37,878 bases of DNA. Source: Flavobacteriales bacterium. Its GTDB lineage: Bacteria > Bacteroidota > Bacteroidia > Flavobacteriales_D > Cryomorphaceae. Of this stretch, positions 16,664 to 25,684 are shown piece after piece. The notes below the pieces were generated by a model, which worked only from the letters and a program-made list of their open reading frames with translations, ran no database searches and was not told where the DNA came from. The DNA lies in the NCBI GenBank assembly GCA_022448105.1, contig JAKVAV010000017.1:17995-55872 (forward strand), read 5' to 3'. Every line of letters starts with the position of its first letter. The first letter of the stretch is position 1. A program made the position numbers and the translations under genes.

Positions 16664-17664
16664 TCATTCAAATCGAACAAGACATTTCCAAAAGTGAAGA
16701 AGAAGCGATTCAGAATGCCCTGGCCAATCTGAATATTGAATGGTATCCAGTAGAAACCCAAATGGGAAGATATTTGGTTTGCGTTTGCAAAAGTGAATTT
16801 GACATCCGAACCATTGGCGCTCTTCCGGGTGTGAAAGATCTTCATCGCGTAAGCGGAAAACACAAACTGGTGAGTAGTAAGTGGAAAGTTGGACGCACGG
16901 CTGTCGACATCGGAGGAGGTGAAAGTATCGGTGCGAACGGACTAACCGTCATGGCGGGACCTTGCAGCATCGAGAGCGAAGAGCAAATCGAGAAGGTCGT
17001 TGAGCAGCTGGTGAAACACGGAGTGACCGTCATGCGCGGCGGTGTCTATAAGCCTCGAACGAGTCCTTACTCTTTTCGCGGATTGGGAATTGAGGGGTTG
17101 AAAACCTTTCACCGAATTTGTCGAGCAAACGGAATAAAGATCATCACCGAAGTGATGGAAGCCGCTCAGATTGAAGACATGTTCGACTATGTAGACATCT
17201 ATCAGGTTGGAGCACGGAATTCTCAGAACTTCAACTTGCTTGATGAGCTTGGGAAAGTAGACAAACCGGTAATGCTCAAAAGAGGCATCAGCGGAAGCAT
17301 TGACGAACTGCTTTACTCAGCCGAATACGTTTTCAAAAATGGAAATGAAAAAGTAATCCTCTGCGAGCGAGGAATAAGGACCTTTGAGACAGCGTCTAGA
17401 AATACCCTCGACCTCAACGCAGTTCCGATTTTGCAAGAAAAGTCCCACTTACCCGTAGTGGTAGACCCTTCTCACGGAATCGGGATCAGAAAGCACGTTA
17501 TCCCGATGGCATTGGCAGGAGTTGCATCAGGGGCCGATGGAATCATCGTCGAAATTCACGAAAAACCAGAGAAGGCAGCTACCGATGGACAACAGACCTT
17601 GGACTTTGCACAGTTTGGAGAGATGATGAGGAAGGTGAGGGCGGTTGAAGGGGTGTTGGTTTAA
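16660..17664 (+). CDS. aroF: 3-deoxy-7-phosphoheptulonate (DAHP) synthase, type I-beta with N-terminal regulatory domain
   Basis: This 334-residue enzyme makes DAHP from PEP and erythrose-4-phosphate, the first step of the shikimate pathway. Residues 1-70 form a ferredoxin-like (ACT-resembling) domain as in the Thermotoga-type enzyme, where it mediates allosteric control by aromatic amino acids. The barrel begins at about residue 85 and carries MAGPCSIES, RGGVYKPRTSPYSFRGLG, QVGARNSQNF, LKRGI, LCERGIRTFE and VDPSHGIG (metal and substrate ligands). Its ATG overlaps the trpA stop, so pathway entry flux is under the same trp attenuator. It is the last gene of the operon. Confidence 0.95.
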   Translation: MIIQIEQDISKSEEEAIQNALANLNIEWYPVETQMGRYLVCVCKSEFDIRTIGALPGVKDLHRVSGKHKLVSSKWKVGRTAVDIGGGESIGANGLTVMAGPCSIESEEQIEKVVEQLVKHGVTVMRGGVYKPRTSPYSFRGLGIEGLKTFHRICRANGIKIITEVMEAAQIEDMFDYVDIYQVGARNSQNFNLLDELGKVDKPVMLKRGISGSIDELLYSAEYVFKNGNEKVILCERGIRTFETASRNTLDLNAVPILQEKSHLPVVVDPSHGIGIRKHVIPMALAGVASGADGIIVEIHEKPEKAATDGQQTLDFAQFGEMMRKVRAVEGVLV

Positions 17665-17790
17665 AACGATTCCCTTAATATTTCATTTCCATCATGCCGC
17701 AGGGTTGCAACTTAGCGAAGCGATCTCACTCAGCGAAGCAAGTAAACCCAGTGGAGCAGAGAGATCAGCCCGTCAGCCTTTGTAAAGGTG

Positions 17791-17810
17791 TCCTAAAACG
17801 TGTTTTGGGA
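17791..17810 (+). terminator. Possible stem-loop downstream of the trp operon
   Basis: TCCTAAAACG/TGTTTTGGGA folds into a stem of about 8-9 pairs with a very short loop and is followed by CTTCTC, only weakly T-rich. It is the best candidate for a terminator in the 220-bp gap after aroF but is not a canonical one. The same gap holds two copies of AGCGAAGC, at about 17714 and 17733. Confidence 0.3.
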
Positions 17811-17884
17811 CTTCTCATTCGCGATTTGAGTCGCACGTCTATTTCCATCTACCCATTTTTGCTCCGTATTCAAAACACAAATAG

Positions 17885-18400
17885 ATGAAAACAAAAACAA
17901 TCACCGTTCTCTTCTTTCTATTGATCTGCTCCACCGCATGTACGGCGCAAGAGGTATGGACCAATAAGTCGAGAATTCTCCCAGATAAACTCAGAAAAGT
18001 TCTCACCATTTTGACCTTAAGTCATAGTCCAAACCCAAACTATCCAGAACTAGCTAATGAGCCAGGAATTGAAACCAAATACGTTTGGAAACACAGCACT
18101 TCAGTTTGCTCTCCTTACCAAGATCTCGAAGTGGTAGAAGCTGGCTCTTTTATCTGGTACGACAAAACGGGTTGGAAGGAAAATATGCAACTCAACAAGC
18201 GAGAATTTATAAAGCGCTTCAACTGTCCAAAAGGCAAATTGAAGAAAGGACAATGCTACACCTATGAAAAGAACTATCGCTACGGAAATAACCTGTACGG
18301 AGGAGATGCCATGTGGTATGTAATTGCCAAAGATGCAGGAGGAAATCTTGTGAAGGGATTCGGAATACTAGAAACTGAGGCGGAACTTAAAAAAGACTAA
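17885..18400 (+). CDS. Small exported protein, probable lipoprotein, function unknown
   Basis: This 171-residue protein begins with a signal sequence (MKTKTITVLFFLLICSTAC); STAC around Cys19 fits a lipobox. Mature residues include two Cys-containing segments (VCSPYQDL, FNCPKGKLKKGQCYTY) and a C-terminal region with many aromatic residues (YRYGNNLYGGDAMWYV). No named family is recognised. It lies 2 nt before the YceI gene, so the two are very likely co-transcribed. Confidence 0.65.
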   Translation: MKTKTITVLFFLLICSTACTAQEVWTNKSRILPDKLRKVLTILTLSHSPNPNYPELANEPGIETKYVWKHSTSVCSPYQDLEVVEAGSFIWYDKTGWKENMQLNKREFIKRFNCPKGKLKKGQCYTYEKNYRYGNNLYGGDAMWYVIAKDAGGNLVKGFGILETEAELKKD

Positions 18401-18402
18401 AA

Positions 18403-18954
18403 ATGACAAAGGTATTACTCGCTGCTGCAGCAGCATTGACAATAACTTTTCTTAATGCTCAAAGCTTTGAGGTTGACACCAAAAACTCTATTTTGAATTG
18501 GACAGGATACGCCGAAGTGGGCGGCTACAGCCAAAGTGGAACCATCAATCTCTCGAGAGGAAATATGGTATTGGGTGAGGGAGAACTCTTAGAGCTAGAT
18601 GTGACGGTTGATGTCAAGTCCATCACTAGCGAAGAAAAGGATTTAGAAAGTCACCTGAAGGAGAAAGACTTCTTCTACGTCAAGAAATATCCCGAGGCCA
18701 GTTTGGTCTACAAAGAGAAGAATAACGATGAATTTCTATTTGATTTGACAATAAGAGGAATGACTCATACCATTCCAGTTCCTGTAAATCTCGAAAAGAC
18801 CGACCAAGGATACAGGGCAACAGGTGAGGTAACCATCGATAGAACCAAATTTGAAATCAAGTACAATTCCACCTCATATTTTCAAGATTTGGGAAACTAT
18901 GCAATCAAGAATGAATTTGATTTGGAGTTCGAACTTCAATTTAGAGGAAGCTGA
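18403..18954 (+). CDS. YceI-family periplasmic lipid-binding-like protein
   Basis: The 183-residue protein has a signal peptide ending near LNAQ (residue 20) and a single YceI domain over the rest: FEVDTKNSILNWTGYAEVGGY, the KDFF..KKYPEAS segment and the closing ATGEVTIDRTKFEIKYNS...F are diagnostic. YceI proteins form a lipocalin-like barrel that binds polyisoprenoids or other amphiphilic ligands in the periplasm. The physiological role is not known in most species. It is co-directional with, and 2 nt from, the preceding lipoprotein gene. About 140 bp separate it from the next gene. Confidence 0.88.
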   Translation: MTKVLLAAAAALTITFLNAQSFEVDTKNSILNWTGYAEVGGYSQSGTINLSRGNMVLGEGELLELDVTVDVKSITSEEKDLESHLKEKDFFYVKKYPEASLVYKEKNNDEFLFDLTIRGMTHTIPVPVNLEKTDQGYRATGEVTIDRTKFEIKYNSTSYFQDLGNYAIKNEFDLEFELQFRGS

Positions 18955-19094
18955 TTGAGCTCTTTGTCATTCATAATTACAAAGATTTCGATTATACGAC
19001 TAGCAGAGAACGGTTATTCTGAAATTTATAAGTAGAGCGTTCACCTTTCCAAACAATCTCGATGCATAGATGAATTTGATTTCTATTTCCTACC

Positions 19095-20657
19095 ATGAAA
19101 AAGTTGATTTTATCCATTGTATCTGTCTTCGGTTGTGCTTCACTTGTCCTTGCACAAACTGGAGAATTTGATCTAGATTTTGCGTCCAACGGAGTATTCA
19201 CTTCTCAAATATCCGATACGCCCGATGAGGCGAAGGCTATGGCCATTCAATCTGATGGAAAGATTGTTACCTCTGGTTATATCGGTCGTAGTGGACCTGA
19301 AAACCCTACCGCTGAAGATTTCTACTTAAGAAGATTCAATGCTGATGGAACTCCAGATTTGACATTTGGAACTGACGGAATAGTGATCCAAGATGTGTCA
19401 GGTGGACTCGACGCTTCTTGGGATGTAGAAATTCAGCCTGATGGAAAAATAGTGGCTGCTGGTTTTGATTGGCAAAGCTGGGAAAGAGCAGTTGTAATGC
19501 GATTTAACCCTGATGGAAGTATTGACAATAGCTTCTCGAGTGATGGTATTGCGATAATCGAAATTGGAGGGTTCAGCGATCGCATTTGGGATATCGAATT
19601 GCAAGATGATGGAAAAATAGTGGGCTGCGGCACCTGTTTCGTCAGCGGAAGCGATAGCGACTGGTGTTCATTAAGATGAAATCCCGATGGAACCTTAGAC
19701 TCTTCCTATGGCCAAGGAGGTTTCTTCACGTTAGATCTCGGAATTACTCAAGTTTCAGCAGAAGCCCTGAAAATACTCGATGATGGACGGATTCTGATGG
19801 CGGGCTATGGAGTTCCTAATGGAACTTACCTCATGCAATTTGCCATGTTTAACAGCGACGGAACCCTTGACGAATCCTGGGATGAAGATGGCTTAGTGGA
19901 GGTGATTATTTCCAACGCCGATGATGCCGTAAAATCCCTCGCCATTCAAGATGATGGCAAAATTCTCGCTGCTGGCTACGGGTGGAACGGATCCGACTAC
20001 GACTTTGCTCTCACTCGACTCAATCCGGACGGGAGTCTTGATCTGACTTTCGACGGCGATGGAAAAGAGCTCACCTCGATTGGAGAGTCAAATGATTTTA
20101 TCGAAAGTATTTACCTAAGAAGTAATGGAGATATACTCGTTGGAGGAAATGCATTCACCGATGAGAATGGAATAGAATTTGCGCTTGCGATGTACAATTC
20201 TGACGGCAGTTTGCAAGCAGATTTTGGAGACGATGGTAAGGTGATTAGCAATCTCTCACAAGGAGCAGATTTAATTTTCGGTATCGCAGAAGCTCCAGAT
20301 GGAAATATCCTAGCGGTGGGCACAATTGATCCATCTCCAAATGGGATGGAGAACTACGATCTTGCAATGGCAAAGTATATTGATCAATTTGACTTAAGTG
20401 CTGAAAACCCAAACAAAAGACAAATAATAATCTTTCCAAACCCGAATCAAGGCATTTTTAACTTAAAACTTGAAGGGGTCATAGGGGCATTTGCATTGCA
20501 AATTTTTGACCTTAAAGGGAGATTAGTTTGGCAAAATCAAGTACTCCACAATGCTGAAAGCACTCTCATAAACCTTAGTAATATTAAATCCGGAGTTTAT
20601 TTTCTCACCGTAAGAAGTCCTGAGCAGGTTGTGAAGAAGAAAATAATTATCGAGTAA
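19095..20657 (+). pseudogene. Delta-60 repeat (DUF5122) beta-propeller protein with T9SS sorting domain, interrupted by an in-frame TGA
   Basis: One continuous frame of 521 codons carries a signal peptide (MKKLILSIVSVFGCASLVLAQ), seven to eight delta-60 repeats of the form DGKI..AG....RFNPDGSID..F...G, and a type A Por C-terminal sorting domain (IFPNPNQGIFNLKLEG ... SGVYFLTV). Codon 195 (19677-19679) is TGA, inside the fourth repeat, where neighbouring repeats have F, L or M (RFNPDG, TRLNPDG). The frame is intact on both sides, so a single base change explains it. If made, the protein would stop at residue 194 without its sorting domain and could not be T9SS-exported. Recent nonsense mutation, base-call error and readthrough are all possible. 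Confidence 0.85.
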
Positions 20658-20691
20658 ATATGGAGATATGATAAATAACAGCCAGTTGTTT

Positions 20692-22356
20692 TTATTTGTC
20701 TCTTTTCTTCTTTTTCTTCTTGCCCTTCTTGTTTCTCTTCTTTTGAGAATTGAGAATGATTTTGGCTGAATTTGTCGGAACAATCTCCATGATGCCTTCC
20801 ATTGCACTTTGAACTATGAACTGAAAGGGAGCGCGAAATACATTGCGCTCAGAGATGTACTCTGCTTCTCGATAGCGTTTAGTACCTGGTAAATTTTTAT
20901 TCCTGACTGCGACTTTAGCCAAACTGCTCGCCAATTCATTTTTTGCGAGGCCCTTTCCATCGAGCTCTTTGAGCACAATAAGATTAAGGCTATCATACTG
21001 CATAGACAAATTGTTCCATGATCTTCGGCTATCGGCTCTCATAGAAAATTTAAGTTCGTGGAGATGCCCTTTTTGGACTTCAACTCCTGCAAGAGGAATG
21101 AGGCTAGAATTTAGTCTTTTCATATTTCGCATCGACAATCTCACGTCTAAGCTAAAAACCTCTTCATCATAAGGTATAGACAAATTTACCCTCATTGGTG
21201 CAGCCCGATTCAAAGATGCAGTGAAGCTGGAGTTTACCTTCTCAATACCGTCTTTCTCGTCTTTCGAAGTATTCAAATCGACAACCCTGCCGTTGATGTC
21301 TCCTATATTGATGGTACCTGGATGGTCTTTTCCTCTAGAAATCTCTGAATAGCTAACATTTGAGTTGATCACCTCCACAGTATCAATAATAAGTGTAAAA
21401 GGAATCAAGTCGATCATTCCTTTAAACATGGGTTTAACTTCATCTGGAGGGCGTCTAAAATTCTTATTTCGCTGAACACGAAGATCTAGGCCTTCAATGG
21501 ACATTCTTCCTGCTTTGATATCCAAATCGCTCAAGATAGAACTGTAAAAATCCATTTCTGAAATGCTTAATTTTTCCAATTCAAAATCGATCACGTCATT
21601 CTGGATTCGTCTCTCCTGACTAATCGCGATCCAAGATCTGTCAAATCCCAAACTCAAGCCTTCTAGAATGAGCTCTCCCTTTTTTAGGTCATAAGCCAAG
21701 TGAGTCATATTGGCTTGAGTGAACTTATCTATATTGAACAATACCGAATCGAGTTTCACCCTTAAATTGCCTAACTCAAACGGCACAATATTTTTAAACT
21801 TCACCGAGTCAGTTTGTATTTCCTCTGCCCAAACATTTATGTTTTTTGTTCTGGCCTTGAGCTCTCCGCTAAGCCCGTCTTTTATGGAGACGGTGCCATC
21901 TTTTAAAACAAAATCTTGCAGATCAGCTCGAGCAATTACGTCAGCAAAAAGCTCTTGTAGTGCACTTTCTTGCGCCTTTTTCTTAATCTTTTTCTCTGAT
22001 TTTTTCTCAAATAATTTAACCTCAAATTGAGGCTTCTCGAAAACCAAACGCTCGAGGTGAAGACGTCGAGAAAACAGAAGATCGGACCATACTAGTCCAG
22101 ATAATTCGGCCTTTGAAACCACTCCTTCAGCCACAGTCCCACTATCTCTTCTGAGCGGAATAATAGAAATATCCATCAGCGTTACCCCGCTGTAAAATGT
22201 ATGAAGTTTAAAATCGGAGTACTGAATATCGTAAGCCCGGTCTGGGTTTTCATTAATCACTTTTCCAAAATTCTCCTCGGCCCAATAGCGAAATCCCAAA
22301 AGAAGCGCCGCTAAAAGCGATGATAGTATGATCAGTCCGACGAGAAGTTTACGCAT
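20692..22356 (-). CDS. AsmA-like / DUF748-like membrane-anchored protein
   Basis: The 554-residue protein has one N-terminal transmembrane helix (about residues 4-26) and a long beta-rich periplasmic region. It includes the AsmA/DUF748-type pattern of short strands around FEKPQFEVK, LQDFVLKDGTVSIKD, GLSLGFDRSW and ISEMDFYSSILSDLDIKAGRMSIEGLDL. Proteins of this group form lipid-conducting or lipid-organising beta-taco structures between the membranes. A short charged coil (KKSEKKIKKKAQE, about 118-130) interrupts the domain. The C-terminus is very basic, with 13 of the last 17 residues Lys or Arg, an unusual tail for a periplasmic protein. It converges with the preceding pseudogene (34-bp gap). 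Confidence 0.65.
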   Translation of the reverse strand: MRKLLVGLIILSSLLAALLLGFRYWAEENFGKVINENPDRAYDIQYSDFKLHTFYSGVTLMDISIIPLRRDSGTVAEGVVSKAELSGLVWSDLLFSRRLHLERLVFEKPQFEVKLFEKKSEKKIKKKAQESALQELFADVIARADLQDFVLKDGTVSIKDGLSGELKARTKNINVWAEEIQTDSVKFKNIVPFELGNLRVKLDSVLFNIDKFTQANMTHLAYDLKKGELILEGLSLGFDRSWIAISQERRIQNDVIDFELEKLSISEMDFYSSILSDLDIKAGRMSIEGLDLRVQRNKNFRRPPDEVKPMFKGMIDLIPFTLIIDTVEVINSNVSYSEISRGKDHPGTINIGDINGRVVDLNTSKDEKDGIEKVNSSFTASLNRAAPMRVNLSIPYDEEVFSLDVRLSMRNMKRLNSSLIPLAGVEVQKGHLHELKFSMRADSRRSWNNLSMQYDSLNLIVLKELDGKGLAKNELASSLAKVAVRNKNLPGTKRYREAEYISERNVFRAPFQFIVQSAMEGIMEIVPTNSAKIILNSQKKRNKKGKKKKKKRDK

Positions 22357-22522
22357 GTATCGAATATATCGAGAAGGTACAATATAAGCCGTTCAGAAAA
22401 TTTTAGAAGGTGGTGTAGTATTGAAATGAAAAAAATGTTGCGAAGCGACTCTGCAACTAAATCAAATCAGCTTCTTAGAACGGTGCCTCTTGTCGTTTAT
22501 GCCTTAAGTGGGCATCTCCCTT

Positions 22523-22530
22523 TATGTTTG
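22523..22530 (+). promoter_or_regulatory. Possible -7 promoter element (TATGTTTG)
   Basis: An exact match to TAnnTTTG lies 100 bp upstream of the MORN/TonB-C gene. No clear -33 TTTG occurs at the normal distance, so support is limited to one element. Confidence 0.35.
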
Positions 22531-22629
22531 AAGTCCGTTGAAGTAAATTCCATTTGTTTTTAGGTTAGCGTCAGAAGAGGACCTCCTTAGAAATAAGTTT
22601 TTCCTTTATTTGATTTTAAAACTCATACG

Positions 22630-23523
22630 ATGAACGAAAAACTATTCAGGCTCATATTACTCATTTTCGTAAATATTGAGATTGTCCAAGCACAGGATAC
22701 TTTGAGTTATTGGATAGATTACAACAATAAAGAGGTAGTAAAAGAAAATGCGAGATTTCGCAGGACCGTTTGGAAGGAAGGCGAAGTCTGGAGGGTTAAT
22801 GATTACTGGCCAAATGGCAGACTGCAAATGATTGCGGCATACCTCACTGACTCTTTAATCGATCTGAATGGAGATTATCAATCCTTCTTCGAAAATGGAA
22901 ACCCAGAGCTCAAAGCAAGTTACCGGAATAATGAACTCATTGGCGAATTCCAGAAATGGTATGAAAATGGAAATCCGAGTGTATACGGGTTATATGCAAG
23001 TAATTATGTGAGAGAAATAGATCTCAGAAACACCTCAAATGCCTTTTCAAATAATGCGAATAAAATCATTCCTGATGATTCACTCAGTATAAAATTGGGT
23101 GTTTGGACTTATTATCACCCAAACGGTAAACCAAGTGCTATTGAAGAGTTTGATACCATAGGAAATACCATGGGCGTGAAGTATTTCGATCCAAACGGAG
23201 ACCCCAGCAGAGATGATGCTATTACCAACCAACTCCCCATCTACCCTGGCGGAGAACGCGCTCTTGTGAGATTTTTGAGCAAAAATGTCAAGTATCCAAA
23301 AAAAGAAAAGAAGAAGGGTGCTGAAGGACTTGTAAGAATTGTCTTTGAGGTTGATCGGCAAGGATATGTCACTAAGGTTCGAATAAAAGATTCTGCGTCA
23401 GAGCTTTTTGATGCCGAAGCACTTAGAGCGATTCATCTAATGCCGAGATGGACGCCTGGAAGGTTTTACAATAGAGAAGTTTCAGTTGAGTATATACTTC
23501 CTGTCCTTTTCTCAATAAGATAG
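22630..23523 (+). CDS. Secreted MORN-variant repeat protein with C-terminal TonB-like domain
   Basis: The 297-residue protein starts with a signal peptide cleaved near VQAQ (residue 22). Residues about 45-180 hold MORN_2/YwqK-type repeats (YWPNGRLQMIAAY, FFENGNPELKASY, WYENGNPSVYGLY, YYHPNGKPSAIEEF, YFDPNGDPS). Residues about 200-297 form a TonB C-terminal domain (YPGG...LVRFL...VKYP, then GLVRIVFEVDRQGYVTKVRIKDS...FDAEALRAIHLMPRWTPG). True energy transducers are anchored in the inner membrane with a proline-rich linker. This one has a cleavable signal and no linker, so coupling to ExbBD is unlikely and the domain may act as a binding module. Confidence 0.8.
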   Translation: MNEKLFRLILLIFVNIEIVQAQDTLSYWIDYNNKEVVKENARFRRTVWKEGEVWRVNDYWPNGRLQMIAAYLTDSLIDLNGDYQSFFENGNPELKASYRNNELIGEFQKWYENGNPSVYGLYASNYVREIDLRNTSNAFSNNANKIIPDDSLSIKLGVWTYYHPNGKPSAIEEFDTIGNTMGVKYFDPNGDPSRDDAITNQLPIYPGGERALVRFLSKNVKYPKKEKKKGAEGLVRIVFEVDRQGYVTKVRIKDSASELFDAEALRAIHLMPRWTPGRFYNREVSVEYILPVLFSIR

Positions 23524-23678
23524 TTGTACAACTCTTCTCCTACTTCTGAGGATCTTGCCACAGCAGACAATTTCCCTACACTAACTTGGCAAAAATGTAG
23601 ACCAATTTGCACTCCGTTAAATGAAGAGTCAAATGTTTGCCAATTTCCCATTTTATCGATGTACTCGAAAGCAACTTC

Positions 23679-25129
23679 ATGAAAAAAATCCTACTCCTTC
23701 TTTTTGCCGCAACCTCTTTCTTGGTCTCGGCTCAACTTCCAACTTTCGATTATGCATTCTCCTTTAGAGGAGACTCGCGGGAAGAGAAGATTATGCATAG
23801 TCCTAACGGCAATTATCTAGTAGTTGGGAATACAACAGCACATTGGATCTGGATCCTTCAGAAAGCGAGTTCAGCAAAACTTCCATAGGCAGTCAGGACA
23901 TCTTTGTTTCTGCTCATTCTTCGGATGGCAGTTTCTTATGGGGCGATTCTTAGGGAAGTATGGGGTACGAGGACTTGGTAGATCCTAGAATTGCAAGTGA
24001 TGGAAGTATCTATGTGTTCGCCTCTTTTGAAGGATTCGTTCAATGGGGAGGCGGAACCTACTCTTCTAATGGTAGTCTCGATATTGCTTTCGCCAAGCTT
24101 AGGGCGAATGGTGAGGTAGAATGGGTAAAAATCATTGGGGGTGATGACACTGACTTTGTAAGTTCTTTCGAAATAACCGAAGATGGAAACCTACTGCTCT
24201 GGGGACAATTTCTTTCTACGGTTGATTTTGACCCAAGCATACAGGGCACCTTCTATATGACATCTGATGGTGAAGGCTTCGGTGAAGGCAATCTATTCCT
24301 GGCAGCCTATTCTACCGATGGAGATTTTCAATTGCCAAATCTACCAGTGGATATGGATTCGTAGAGTCTATGGAAATAGTAAAAATGCGAGGAGATAAGT
24401 TTTTGCTTTCAGCTGGATTCAATGAAGGTATTGATATTGATTTCAATTCAAGTTCAGAAGAAGTCTTAACTACAAATAATTCATTTGATGTCTTTTTGGC
24501 GCAGATAGATAATCAAGGAAACCTTCTTTGGGGCGGACAGACAGAAGGAAGCAGCGAAAATGACAACGACGGTGGAAGATGCATTCTTCACTTTATTTCT
24601 GTTTCTAATGACGGTGAGATATATCTCTGGAGCATTCGATCATACGGTAGATTTTGATCCGAGCGAAGGCGTTTTTAGAATACACAAAAAATGATCCAGG
24701 TACCGACTTCTTTCCAAGAGATGGCTTCCTGATGAAGCTGAGTGAGAATTTAGATTTTGAATGGATGAAATACATCAACGGCTATATGCAAGGTTCTGCC
24801 ATGGAATCTTCGAACTCAGTGCCGAAGATGATCTTAAGGATGCCTTCGTCCTAAGTGTGGATGGAGATCCATTAGTGCTTTCCACCATTTTGGCAAAAAA
24901 TGAATCATTAAACGATGCATACCCCAATCCAGCAGCTACTTCCTTTAGGCTTGACCTTGAGCCAATGTCGATGAACGGAATTCGCCAGACCCACCTCAAT
25001 GGCGGAACAGTAAAACTCTGGCGACAAGCTCAAAGCGAATATCGTATTAAGGATCTGCCGAGAGGTATTTATTTAATTAACTGGAGAGGTGGTGTTCAGT
25101 TTGGGAGTCAAGTTCTAGTGAAGAATTAG
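23679..25129 (+). pseudogene. Decayed T9SS-secreted protein gene with several frameshifts and a nonsense codon
   Basis: The start is ATG 23679 with a good signal peptide (MKKILLLLFAATSFLVSAQ). The protein can be followed only by changing frame: GNTTAH continues as LDLDPSESEFSKTS after about 23843; a TAG at 23951-23953 lies in that frame; a one-base loss near 24333 joins LFLAAYSTDGDFQ to AKSTSGYGFVESMEI; further shifts are needed near 24628, 24676 and about 24780. The last frame ends in a type A Por sorting domain (NDAYPNPAATSFRLDLEP ... DLPRGIYLINWRGG). Motifs such as VDFDPS are typical of large secreted repeat proteins of Bacteroidota. With at least five lesions this is a dead gene unless the sequence itself is poor here. 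Confidence 0.85.
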
Positions 25130-25164
25130 AATTTGCTCTTGTTGACATTTTCCTCGATGGAATC

Positions 25165-25198
25165 TTTGTTCAACAAGAGCGTCTTAGATGTATCTTTG
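25165..25198 (+). promoter_or_regulatory. Promoter of the FKBP gene
   Basis: TTTG (25165-25168) and TATCTTTG (25191-25198) are 22 bp apart. The -7 box ends 24 bp before the ATG at 25223. This also argues for that ATG over the in-frame upstream codons at 25133 and 25157, which would lie before the transcript start. Confidence 0.55.
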
Positions 25199-25222
25199 GG
25201 CAAATTCCATTTGCAAAGATCA

Positions 25223-25684
25223 ATGAAACATGTCCTTTTATTCCTGCTCATCTCACTTACCTCTCTGCATTGCGCAAAGGATGAAGAGGAAGACGGTCCG
25301 AACCAAGCTCAAATTGACGACGAAATCATCCAGAAGTACATTGCTGATAATGAACTAGAAGCAATGAATATTGGAAGCGGTTTGTATTACGTGAATGAAG
25401 AAACAGGTGAGGGTGAAAACCCCTCTCCTTCTTCCTCAGTCCGCGTAGCTTACCGTGGATACTTCACTAATGAAGAAGTATTCGACCAGAGCAGTGAAGC
25501 TGGAATTACCTTTGGTCTCAATCAGGTAATCCAAGGTTGGAAAATGGGCATCCCCTTTTTCAAAGAAGGTGGACGCGGTAAACTGCTTATCCCTTCAGGA
25601 CTGGCATACGGAGATAGACCTAGAAGTGGCATCCCTGCCAATAGCGTCTTGATTTTTGATATTCATTTGATTGAGGTGCTTTGA
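25223..25684 (+). CDS. FKBP-type peptidyl-prolyl cis-trans isomerase, exported
   Basis: I use ATG 25223 (153 residues) because it places a signal sequence (MKHVLLFLLISLTSLHC) at the N-terminus and follows a promoter match. Earlier in-frame starts give an odd 30-residue leader. Cys17 could be lipidated, although SLHC is a poor lipobox. After an acidic linker (KDEEEDGP), the FKBP domain spans about 50-153: VRVAYRGYFTNEEVFDQS, FGLNQVIQGWKMGIPFFKEGGRGKLLIPSGLAYG and the closing IPANSVLIFDIHLIEVL. The core Tyr, Asp, Phe, Val-Ile-x-Gly-Trp and Tyr-Gly residues of the active site are present, so proline isomerase activity and a periplasmic folding role are likely. Confidence 0.88.
   Translation: MKHVLLFLLISLTSLHCAKDEEEDGPNQAQIDDEIIQKYIADNELEAMNIGSGLYYVNEETGEGENPSPSSSVRVAYRGYFTNEEVFDQSSEAGITFGLNQVIQGWKMGIPFFKEGGRGKLLIPSGLAYGDRPRSGIPANSVLIFDIHLIEVL

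Noticed and set aside
23522-23534. AGTTGTACAACT palindrome at the end of the MORN/TonB-C gene as an operator or terminator.
   Set aside because: It has no loop and no T-run, and it overlaps the stop codon; a 12-bp palindrome can occur by chance.
25133-25222. Longer FKBP protein starting at 25133.
   Set aside because: The extra 30 residues precede a good signal sequence, and the promoter match at 25165-25198 lies inside them.
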